From: Yinghuangia elevatio
GTDB lineage: Bacteria; Actinomycetota; Actinomycetes; Streptomycetales; Streptomycetaceae
Reading direction: 5' to 3'
DNA: 22,221 nucleotides
NCBI RefSeq assembly: GCF_040649515.1
Contig: NZ_JBEZFP010000149.1
Span: 1 to 22,221 of the forward strand
The stretch's first letter is position 1; each line of letters opens with the position of its first letter. Below are positions 1 to 6,340 of the stretch, one piece after another. Made by a program: the position numbers and the translations under genes. Below the pieces are notes generated by a model, which worked only from the letters and a program-made list of their open reading frames with translations, had not been told where the DNA came from and did no database searches.

Positions 1-2
1 GC

Positions 3-128
3 GAGCTGTGGGCCGCGGCGGCGTGTCTGCGCGACCCCGAAACCGACCGCACACCGCCCAAGACCGCCGAGATCAATCGCGCGGTCGTATCCACAGCACC
101 CACCAACCGCAATAGGCTCGTTACATGA
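3..128 (+). CDS. 3' end of an upstream reading frame (partial, uncertain)
   Basis: A reading frame enters from the left edge and ends at a TGA at 126-128. It covers 41 residues beginning ELWAAAACLRDPETD and ending NRNRLVT. Roughly its first 28 codons favour G or C in the third position, as real genes here do, but the last part does not. The stop shares its bases with the ATG of the next small ORF (ATGA at 125-128), a common sign of coupled genes. In related actinomycetes the gene before dop is often the proteasomal ATPase, but I do not recognise this tail as that protein and see no terminal Gln-Tyr-Leu motif. It could be non-coding. Confidence 0.3.
   Translation, partial: ELWAAAACLRDPETDRTPPKTAEINRAVVSTAPTNRNRLVT
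113..118 (+). promoter_or_regulatory. candidate -10 element (TAGGCT) for the small ORF and dop
   Basis: TAGGCT fits the actinobacterial TANNNT -10 consensus and lies exactly 6 bases before the ATG at 125, so transcription would be expected to start at or next to that A. No clear -35 hexamer is seen at 17-19 bp. The same spacing recurs before several other genes in this window. Confidence 0.45.
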
Positions 129-226
129 CCAGGGAGTACCCGACCGGCTACATGTCGGCCCACGAAGCCCCGACGCCCCGACAGCTGGGCGTAGCCGGCC
201 GGGTAAGTGATGAGGGGGTCGCATGA
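125..226 (+). CDS. 33-aa small ORF overlapping the dop start
   Basis: An ATG at 125 opens 33 codons (starting MTREYPTGYMSAHEA, ending GRVSDEGVA) that stop at TGA 224-226. This overlaps the dop ATG at 223 by four bases (ATGA). The third codon positions are mostly G or C. There is no Shine-Dalgarno sequence, but a TAGGCT hexamer sits 6 bases upstream, which fits a leaderless message. The predicted peptide has no membrane segment and no motif I recognise. It may be a small protein or a translated leader that couples ribosomes into dop. The alternative is a chance ORF within the dop 5' leader. Conservation of the peptide in relatives would decide. Confidence 0.5.
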   Translation: MTREYPTGYMSAHEAPTPRQLGVAGRVSDEGVA

Positions 227-1728
227 CCGTCCAGCGCGTGATGGGCATCGAGACCGAATACGGGATCTCCGTGCCGGGACACCCCGGCGCCAATGCGATG
301 CTGACGTCGTCTCAGGTCGTGAACGCGTACGCCGCTGCCATGCAGCGCGCCCGCCGCGCACGCTGGGACTTCGAGGAGGAGAACCCGCTGCGCGACGCCC
401 GCGGCTTCGACCTCGCCCGTGAACTCGCCGACGCCAGCCAGCTCACCGACGAAGACGTCGGCCTCGCCAACGTCATCCTCACCAACGGCGCACGCCTCTA
501 CGTCGACCACGCGCACCCCGAGTACTCCGCCCCCGAGACCACCAACCCGCGCGACGCCGTCGTCTGGGACAAGGCCGGCGAACGCATCATGGCCGAGGCC
601 GCGCGCCGGGCCGGCGAGGTCCCCGGCGGGCAGAACATCCTGCTCTACAAGAACAACACCGACAACAAGGGCGCGAGCTACGGCTGCCACGAGAACTACC
701 TCATGCAGCGCGCCACGCCCTTCGCGGACATCGTCCGCCACCTGACCCCGTTCTTCGTCTCCCGCCAGGTCGTCTGCGGAGCCGGCCGCGTCGGCATCGG
801 CCAGGACGGCTCGTCGCACGGCTTCCAGATCAGCCAGCGCGCCGACTACTTCGAGGTCGAGGTGGGCCTGGAGACCACCCTCAAGCGCCCCATCATCAAC
901 ACCCGGGACGAACCCCACGCCGACGCCGAGAAGTACCGCCGACTGCACGTCATCATCGGCGACGCGAACCTCTCCGAGGTCTCCACGTACCTCAAGCTCG
1001 GCACCACGGCGCTCGTCCTGTCGATGATCGAGGACCGGTTCATCACCCACGACCTGACGGTGGATCAGCCGGTGCGCACGCTGCACCAGGTCTCGCACGA
1101 CCCGACCCTCAAGCAGCTCATCACCCTGCGCGCCGGACGCACGCTCACCGCCGTGCAGCTCCAGATGGAATACCTGGAACTGGCCCGCAAATACGTCGAG
1201 GACCGCTTCGGCACCGACGTCGACGACACCACCGCCGACGTCCTCGCCCGGTGGGAATCCGTCCTTTCGCGCCTGGAGACCGACCCCATGTCGCTCTCCC
1301 GCGAATTGGACTGGGTGGCCAAACTCCAGATCCTCGAGGGCTACCGACAGCGTGACGGCCTCGACTGGGACGCGCCGCGCCTGCACCTCGTCGACCTCCA
1401 GTACGCCGACGTACGCCCCGACAAGGGCCTCTACAACCGGCTCGAAAACCGGTTCGAGCGCATCGCCACCGAGCCGGAGGTCCAGCGGGCCGCGCACCTG
1501 CCTCCCGAGGACACCCGGGCGTACTTCCGGGGCCGCTGCCTGGAACAGTACGCGGACGAGGTCGCGGCGGCCTCCTGGGACTCGGTGATCTTCGACGTGC
1601 CGGGCCACGACTCGCTGCAGCGCGTCCCCACGCTGGAGCCCCTCCGGGGCACGAAGGCGCACGTCAAGGACCTTCTGGACCGCTGCCGCACCGCCGAGGA
1701 ACTGGTCGCCGCACTGACCGGCGGCTGA
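223..1728 (+). CDS. dop: Dop, depupylase / Pup deamidase
   Basis: Dop cleaves the isopeptide bond between Pup and substrate lysines in the cytoplasm, and in species with Pup ending in Gln it also deamidates Pup. The 501-aa protein has the carboxylate-amine ligase fold shared with PafA. GIETEYGIS at residues 8-16 supplies nucleotide/Mg ligands. The Dop-specific insertion follows at about 40-80 (RARWDFEEENPLRDARGF). LTNGARLYVDHAHPEY contains the catalytic Asp95, and the signatures LYKNNTDNKGASYG and PIINTRDEPHADAEKYRRLH come later. The length and motif positions match the family. ATG 223 has GAGGGGG at 212-218; the next ATG, at 241, would cut into the conserved N-terminus. It sits directly upstream of pup. 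Because Pup here already ends in Glu, the job is probably depupylation only. Confidence 0.97.
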   Translation: MTVQRVMGIETEYGISVPGHPGANAMLTSSQVVNAYAAAMQRARRARWDFEEENPLRDARGFDLARELADASQLTDEDVGLANVILTNGARLYVDHAHPEYSAPETTNPRDAVVWDKAGERIMAEAARRAGEVPGGQNILLYKNNTDNKGASYGCHENYLMQRATPFADIVRHLTPFFVSRQVVCGAGRVGIGQDGSSHGFQISQRADYFEVEVGLETTLKRPIINTRDEPHADAEKYRRLHVIIGDANLSEVSTYLKLGTTALVLSMIEDRFITHDLTVDQPVRTLHQVSHDPTLKQLITLRAGRTLTAVQLQMEYLELARKYVEDRFGTDVDDTTADVLARWESVLSRLETDPMSLSRELDWVAKLQILEGYRQRDGLDWDAPRLHLVDLQYADVRPDKGLYNRLENRFERIATEPEVQRAAHLPPEDTRAYFRGRCLEQYADEVAAASWDSVIFDVPGHDSLQRVPTLEPLRGTKAHVKDLLDRCRTAEELVAALTGG

Positions 1729-2114
1729 TCGCCGCGGGCGCCGCGCGGTCAAGATCATCCGACGGGGTGAAAACCCGTGTTCGCGGTGAGGTGAACGCGT
1801 ATGCGGATGGGTGAACCTGACCCGTGTGGGGGAAGAAGCGTGTGGAGGCGCCGGACCACCGAACGTGTCTTCGAAGGCGCGGACGGTGGTCCTCCGCTCC
1901 TCACGGCAGCCGGCCGTTCCTTCTACGCCACGGGACCACCCGCGCGTCCCGGCCTGGCAGGCAGTGTGACAAAAAGAATTCCGGTGATCGGGAACAACCG
2001 TGGGCCTACGCTTGTAGTGTCTGATCACCTGGCCTTCCGGGGCCGGTTGACCGGATCGACGGGTGGGCAGCGGTATCCCGCACGGGATCAGGATGAAAAG
2101 GTGGGGTGAGTCAA
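1729..2114 (+). promoter_or_regulatory. dop-pup intergenic region with candidate pup promoter and structured leader
   Basis: No convincing gene is seen in these 386 bases. A candidate pup promoter has TAGTGT at 2015-2020, and GGGAAC at 1990-1995 is a possible upstream element, about 18 bases before GTA, loosely like extracytoplasmic-type -35 boxes. Downstream are three small inverted repeats: GGCC/GGCC at 2031-2044, CCGG-TTGA-CCGG at 2043-2054 (sharing bases with the first), and ATCCCG-CA-CGGGAT at 2075-2088. They would form a folded 5' leader just ahead of the pup ribosome site. A weak hairpin (ACGGG/CCCGT, 1762-1778) follows dop. GGTGA(A) recurs around 1766, 1785, 1790 and 1809. The promoter assignment is inference. 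Confidence 0.4.
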
Positions 2115-2330
2115 ATGGCTACCAAGGACACCGGCGGACAGGCTCGCGCTAATAAGCGCTCGGAAGAGGTCGAAGAGAATTCGGTCGAAACCAACGAGGC
2201 TTCTGACCTGCAGGAACGCCAGGAAAAATTGACCGATGACGTCGACGCGGTGCTCGACGAAATCGACGAGGTGCTCGAGGAGAATGCCGAGGATTTCGTG
2301 CGTGGATTTGTTCAGAAGGGCGGAGAATGA
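2115..2330 (+). CDS. pup: Pup, prokaryotic ubiquitin-like protein
   Basis: Pup is the disordered protein tag that PafA joins to lysines and that the proteasomal ATPase recognises. The 71-aa product starts MATKDTGGQ, is very acidic, carries the coiled-coil recognition stretch with the LDEIDEVLEENAEDFV core, and ends FVQKGGE. The C-terminal Glu means the form encoded is ready for ligation without deamidation, unlike mycobacterial Pup, which ends in Gln. An in-frame GTG at 2106 would add three residues; ATG 2115 is preferred because it gives the usual MATKD beginning and has GGTGAG four bases upstream. The stop overlaps the next gene by four bases. Codon use is more AT-rich than in the neighbours (AAT, TCT, GTT, GAA). 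Confidence 0.97.
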   Translation: MATKDTGGQARANKRSEEVEENSVETNEASDLQERQEKLTDDVDAVLDEIDEVLEENAEDFVRGFVQKGGE

Positions 2331-2929
2331 CCCAAATGTCCGATTTGCCCTCGAGCAAAAAGTGCTCGCGTTGCAAACGGCATTTGCCGCGTAATTCCTT
2401 CGCTTCGAATAAATCCATCGAGGATGGCCTGCAGTCTTATTGCCGGGAATGCGCTGCGAATTACTACGCCGAGCGGCGCAGGGCAAAAGGATTCACGGTC
2501 CGTCCGAAAGTGGAGGTGCCCCCTGGGCACAAGCGCTGCCCCGGGTGCGGCGTGGTCAAGCCGCACTCGGAGTGGCACATCCATCGGCGTAGTTCCGACG
2601 GCTTCGCGGCGCGCTGCAAGGCATGCCGCGCAGTCGAAGGGCGCGCCGGCCACCTGAAGCGTCAGTACGGCATCACCGAGCAGCGTTACCAGGAGATGGT
2701 CCGGCAGCAGGTGGGCCGTTGTGCAATCTGTCTCGTGGCGAAGGCCGAACACGTGGATCACGATCACGAAACAGGTAAGGTCCGAGCCGTACTCTGCTTC
2801 AACTGCAATGCAGCACTAGGGCACTTCAAGGACCGTCCCGATGCACTCCGTCGGGCCGCCGCCTACTTGGAAGGGATCGTGTGGAAGCCAACACGCGTGG
2901 CACCGGGCGTCTACCGGCTGCCTTCCTGA
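2327..2929 (+). CDS. zinc-finger / HNH endonuclease VII-like protein
   Basis: The 200-aa protein starts within the last codon of pup (ATGA overlap), so it is likely made by translational coupling. Its C-terminal part matches the recombination endonuclease VII type of HNH fold: CAIC at 132-135, DHDH at 144-147, then G150, R153 and LCFNCNAALG with Cys157, Cys160 and Asn161. Two similar Cys4 units precede it (CxxC at 13-16 with 39-42, and 71-74 with 97-100), each with a spacer of about 22-23 residues, and probably bind zinc. The presence of the metal site and catalytic His suggests a working nuclease or a nucleic-acid binder. Its role in a pupylation operon is not known to me. The first half has unusually AT-rich codons. 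Its 3' end contains the start of prcB. Confidence 0.85.
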   Translation: MTQMSDLPSSKKCSRCKRHLPRNSFASNKSIEDGLQSYCRECAANYYAERRRAKGFTVRPKVEVPPGHKRCPGCGVVKPHSEWHIHRRSSDGFAARCKACRAVEGRAGHLKRQYGITEQRYQEMVRQQVGRCAICLVAKAEHVDHDHETGKVRAVLCFNCNAALGHFKDRPDALRRAAAYLEGIVWKPTRVAPGVYRLPS

Positions 2930-3726
2930 CCCCCGGGTCGTCCTCGTTCACCGAGTTCCTGGACGCGTACCAGCCCGAGTTGCTGCCGTCGCGGCGATCC
3001 GTGCCGACGTCGCCGGTGACGGTGGAGGCGCCGCACGGAACGACCATCGTGGCGGCGACGTTCCCGGGCGGTGTCGTGATGGCCGGCGACCGCCGCGCCA
3101 CGATGGGGAACCTCATCGCGCAGCGGGACATCGAGAAGGTGTTCCCCGCCGACGAGTACAGCTGTGTGGGGATCGCGGGAACGGCCGGGATCGCGGTCGA
3201 GATGGTTCGGCTGTTCCAGGTCGAGCTGGAGCACTACGAGAAGATCGAGGGCGCCACGATGTCCCTCGAGGGCAAGGCGAATCGACTGTCGCAGATGATC
3301 CGCGGCAACCTCGGCATGGCCATGCAGGGGCTTGCGGTGGTGCCGGTGTACGCCGGCTACGACCTCGACGCGGGCACCGGGCGCATTTACAGCTACGACA
3401 TCACCGGTGGTCGCAGCGACGAGCAGGGCTTCACCTCGGTGGGCTCCGGTTCGCTGTTCGCGCGCGGCGCGCTGAAGAAGCTCTACCGCGACGACCTGTC
3501 CGCCGACGACGCGGTCACGGTCTGCGTGCAGGCGCTGTACGACGCGGCGGACGACGACTCGGCGACCGGCGGGCCGGACCTGTCCCGCAAGATCTACCCG
3601 ATCGTGACGGTGGTGACCGACGAGGGCCTGACGCGGTGGACCGACGAGCAGGTCGGGGCTGTGGTGCAGACGATCGTCGGGGAGCGGCTGATCCGCCCCA
3701 ACGGTCCGAACGCACCTTTGAACTAA
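2881..3726 (+). CDS. prcB: PrcB, proteasome beta subunit
   Basis: This is the catalytic subunit of the 20S proteasome, an N-terminal nucleophile hydrolase. The 281-aa precursor has a 53-residue propeptide starting MEANTRGTGRLPAAFLTPGS. Cleavage of HG|TTIVA at Gly53-Thr54 exposes the nucleophile Thr54, leaving a mature chain of 228 residues. The other active-site residues are present: Asp70 in GDRRAT (mature Asp17) and Lys86 in IEKVF (mature Lys33). The motif GSGSLFARGALKKLY and the SADDAVTVCVQALYDAADDDSATGG region (split here by a conserved Asp cluster) are typical. GTG 2881 has GGAAGGGA at 2869-2876. The start lies 49 bases inside the preceding HNH gene, in another frame. Confidence 0.96.
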   Translation: MEANTRGTGRLPAAFLTPGSSSFTEFLDAYQPELLPSRRSVPTSPVTVEAPHGTTIVAATFPGGVVMAGDRRATMGNLIAQRDIEKVFPADEYSCVGIAGTAGIAVEMVRLFQVELEHYEKIEGATMSLEGKANRLSQMIRGNLGMAMQGLAVVPVYAGYDLDAGTGRIYSYDITGGRSDEQGFTSVGSGSLFARGALKKLYRDDLSADDAVTVCVQALYDAADDDSATGGPDLSRKIYPIVTVVTDEGLTRWTDEQVGAVVQTIVGERLIRPNGPNAPLN

Positions 3727-3790
3727 TGGTTTTGACGGCCCATCGGGTGGTCGGTGACTTCTTGATCCTCTACCGGCAAAGGACTCCACG

Positions 3791-4666
3791 GTGACGACGC
3801 CTTTCTATGTGTCGCCGCAGCAAGCCATGGCGGACCGGGCCGACTACGCCCGCAAGGGCATCGCCCGGGGCCGCAGCGTGGTCGTGCTGACGTACGCGGA
3901 CGGCATCTTGTTCGTGGCGGAGAACCCGTCGCGCGCCCTGCACAAGATGAGTGAGATCTACGACCGCATCGCGTTCGCGGCGGTCGGCAAGTACAACGAG
4001 TTCGAGAACCTGCGGATCGGCGGTGTGCGGTACGCGGACATCCGCGGGTACTCGTACGCCCGCCACGACGTGACCGCGCGCGGCCTGGCGAACGTGTACG
4101 CGCAGACGCTCGGCACGATCTTCTCCAGCGGCGGCGAGAAGCCGTACGAGGTCGAGCTGATCGTCGCGGAGGTGGGCAGCACGCCCGCGGACGACCAGAT
4201 CTACCGTCTGACGTACGACGGTTCGATCGCGGACGAGCGGCACTATGTGGCGATGGGCGGCAACGCCGACCAGATCACCGAGCAGTTGAAGCGCGCGCAT
4301 CGCGAGGGGTTGCCGCTCGACGAGGCGCTGCGGGTCGCGGTCGACGTGCTGGCGCGCGACGGGAGCGGTGAGAAGCGGCAGGTGACCGCGGCGCAGCTCG
4401 AGGTCGCGGTGCTCGACCGCACGCGTTCGCAGCAGCGGAAGTTCAAGCGTGTGGCGGGCTCGCAGTTGGCCCGGCTGCTCGGCGAGGCGGCTCCGGCCGG
4501 GGGTTCGGGTGAGTCGGGGGCGGACGAGGCCGAGGCGACGGACGCGGCGGAGTCGACCGACGCGACGGACACCACCGAGACCGGTGGTTCGACGGGCTCG
4601 GGCGGCGGGAACGGCGGCTCGGGGTCGGGTGGTTCGGCGTCGAACGGCTCGTCGGCCGACGAGTAG
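3791..4666 (+). CDS. prcA: PrcA, proteasome alpha subunit
   Basis: PrcA forms the outer, gating rings of the 20S proteasome and docks the ATPase. The 291-aa product begins MTTPFYVSPQQAMADRADYA, the gate and first helix, with RKGIARGRSVVVL following, and keeps the alpha-subunit core to about residue 230 (KYNEFENLRIGGVRYADIRGY, TARGLANVYAQTLG, VAVLDRTR). Residues 232-291 form a low-complexity tail of Glu, Ala, Thr, Asp, then Gly and Ser. It is longer than the short acidic tails I recall in related proteins. GTG 3791 has AAAGGA at 3778-3783. It lies 64 bases after prcB and should be co-transcribed with it. A hairpin terminator follows at 4810. Confidence 0.95.
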   Translation: MTTPFYVSPQQAMADRADYARKGIARGRSVVVLTYADGILFVAENPSRALHKMSEIYDRIAFAAVGKYNEFENLRIGGVRYADIRGYSYARHDVTARGLANVYAQTLGTIFSSGGEKPYEVELIVAEVGSTPADDQIYRLTYDGSIADERHYVAMGGNADQITEQLKRAHREGLPLDEALRVAVDVLARDGSGEKRQVTAAQLEVAVLDRTRSQQRKFKRVAGSQLARLLGEAAPAGGSGESGADEAEATDAAESTDATDTTETGGSTGSGGGNGGSGSGGSASNGSSADE

Positions 4667-4809
4667 CCGACGGGCTGGTCAGCTGGGCTGTGCAGTTGGG
4701 CTGGGCAACCGGCTGGGCAGCGAAGCCGGGCAGCCGAGCCGGCAATCGAGCAGGGCGATCGAGTAGGGCGGTGCCGCCCGGCGCAAGCCGGGGCGGCAGC
4801 GTGGACGCC

Positions 4810-4841
4810 ACGGGCGCGCTCCCTTCGGGGAGCGCGCCCGT
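4810..4841 (+). terminator. rho-independent-type terminator after prcA
   Basis: A perfect 14-bp inverted repeat (ACGGGCGCGCTCCC, loop TTCG, GGGAGCGCGCCCGT) is followed by CCGCG and then TTTT at 4847-4850. It lies between prcA and the convergent regulator gene, so it probably ends the pup-prcBA transcript and may act in both directions. Confidence 0.8.
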
Positions 4842-4849
4842 CCGCGTTT

Positions 4850-5920
4850 TCAGCGCCGGGCCGGGGGTGCGGTGGAGCCGCGCACGGTGAGTTCGGCGGC
4901 GAGGGAGGTGCTTTCGGGCCGTCGGCCGTCGAGGAGGTCGAGGAGCGCGGTCATGCCGGTCTCGCCGAGTTGGTGCGCGGGCAGGCGTACGGTCGTGAGT
5001 TCGGGTTCGAGGACGGTGGCGATGATGAGGTCGTCGAAGCCCGTGATGGAGATGTCCTCGGGGATGCGCAGGCCCTGTCGGCGGGCGGCCTTGTAGGCGC
5101 CCGCGGCGAGGACGTCGTCGTCGCAGACGAGTGCGGTGGGCGGTTCGGGGGTGTCGAGCAGTGTGAGCGCGGCCTCGGCGGCCTCGTGGACGCTGAACTC
5201 GGTGCGGGCGTGCGCGACGTGGACGGCTCCGCTGTCCCGCAGCGCGGCGCGGTAGGCGTTCTCGCGCGCGGTGAAGGTCCATCCGTCGATGTCGGGGACG
5301 AGGCGGGCGAAGCGCCGGTGGCCGAGGGCGAGCAGGTGGGTGACGAGCGCGTGCATGCCGGCCGCGACTTCCACGTTGACGGTGGGCGGGCCGGCTTCGG
5401 GTGCGCTGTCGAGCATGACGAGGGGGAGGCCCGGTCCGGGGCCGGTGCCGCCGAGGAGTTCGGAGAGGCTTTCGAGGGCCATGGATGAGGCCAGTACGCC
5501 GTCGAGTGCGGTGTGTGCGGCGGCGAACGGGCTGGCGAAGGGCGCCAGTTCGGTGCCGGCGCGGATGGGGGAGGGGTAGACGACGACGGAGAAGTCGCGG
5601 CGGGCGGCCGCTTCGGAGGCTCCGGTGTGCACGGCGCCGAAGAAGGGGTTGGTGAGCGCCGGGACGACGAGGAGGACTGTGCGGGTGGTGCCGAGGCGGA
5701 GGTGGCGGGCCGCCTGGTTGGGGCGGTAGCCGAGGGTGGCGCTGGCTTCGTGGACGGCTTGTACGGTGCGCTCGGAGACGCGGCCGTGCCATTTCCCGGC
5801 GTGCACCAGTGACACGGTGGACTGCGAGACGCCGGCGAGTTTGGCGACGTCCTTGCTGGTGGGGCGGGCGGCGGGGCGGTCCGTGGCAGGCGGTTCCGCC
5901 GGCGGGCCGGTGGGAGGCAC
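4850..5920 (-). CDS. LacI-family transcriptional regulator
   Basis: The 356-aa DNA-binding regulator has an N-terminal helix-turn-helix at about residues 21-75 (TSKDVAKLAGVSQSTVSLVH, then RVSERTVQAVHEASATLGYR and the hinge-like PNQAARHLRLG). A periplasmic-binding-protein-like effector domain follows, including NPFFGAVHTG, CDDDVLAAGAYKAARRQGLRIPEDISITG and the C-terminal TTVRLPAHQLG. The family binds sugars or other small ligands and usually represses nearby genes; the ligand cannot be read from the sequence. The start GTG has AAGGGA 11-12 bases upstream, and the first 20 residues are a Pro/Ala-rich extension. It diverges from an MFS transporter across a region with palindromes, so it may control that transporter and itself. 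Confidence 0.93.
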   Translation of the reverse strand: MPPTGPPAEPPATDRPAARPTSKDVAKLAGVSQSTVSLVHAGKWHGRVSERTVQAVHEASATLGYRPNQAARHLRLGTTRTVLLVVPALTNPFFGAVHTGASEAAARRDFSVVVYPSPIRAGTELAPFASPFAAAHTALDGVLASSMALESLSELLGGTGPGPGLPLVMLDSAPEAGPPTVNVEVAAGMHALVTHLLALGHRRFARLVPDIDGWTFTARENAYRAALRDSGAVHVAHARTEFSVHEAAEAALTLLDTPEPPTALVCDDDVLAAGAYKAARRQGLRIPEDISITGFDDLIIATVLEPELTTVRLPAHQLGETGMTALLDLLDGRRPESTSLAAELTVRGSTAPPARR

Positions 5921-6340
5921 GGTGACGGCGTTCCCTTCGTGCGAGCGAGGCCCGGTGGGGCGTCGATGGTCGTCGGCGGGAGTCGGCGGACTTCGGTCGG
6001 TGTCGGCGGTCGGAGCCTGGCCGGGTGGCGGTGTGCCGGGTGGCGGCGCGCCGACTCCGGGGAGCCAACTTTAGGCGTTGGGCGCGGGCGTATCCGGCAG
6101 GACTCGGCGGATACGGCTTGCCTGATTGCGGTGCCGCGGGTCAGACTGAGTGCTGAAGTCATACGTATGACCCGGCGGAGTCGCCCCCCGCATCCGAACG
6201 GACGGCACGCCGACACTCCGGACAACACCCGTTCGAACCCCGCTCACCCGACGATCCGACGACTCGACGACGACTGACGGCACCGGACCACGGCAACGGC
6301 CCGCGTCCGCGACGAAGCCCAGGAAACGGCGGCCCTGCCC
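5921..6340. promoter_or_regulatory. divergent control region between the LacI-type regulator and MFS genes
   Basis: These 420 bases hold no gene I can support. They contain an inverted repeat CGTATCCG-N11-CGGATACG (6089-6115) and a perfect palindrome at 6158-6171. TAAAGT on the minus strand (6074-6069) is a possible -10 element for the regulator gene. There is no clear -10/-35 pair for the transporter. Confidence 0.5.
6158..6171. promoter_or_regulatory. candidate LacI-family operator (14-bp palindrome)
   Basis: GTCATACGTATGAC is a perfect 14-bp palindrome with the central CG step typical of LacI-family operators. It stands out from the GC-rich surroundings and lies between the divergent regulator and transporter genes. 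Binding by the LacI-type protein is inferred from position and symmetry only. Confidence 0.55.

Noticed and set aside
1762..1778. Hairpin after dop as a terminator
   Set aside because: Only five base pairs and no T-run; too weak to call on its own.
148..2028. Long minus-strand ORF opposite dop
   Set aside because: Shadow of dop in high-GC DNA; the plus strand carries clear Dop motifs and this frame shows no family resemblance.
1801..2109. 102-codon plus-strand ORF between dop and pup
   Set aside because: Third codon positions are not GC-biased, the ORF runs through the pup promoter and leader, and no ribosome site or motif supports it.
4443..6068. Long Arg/Pro-rich minus-strand ORF across the terminator and the LacI-type gene
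   Set aside because: Composition typical of an off-frame shadow, spans a strong terminator, and the LacI frame is convincing.
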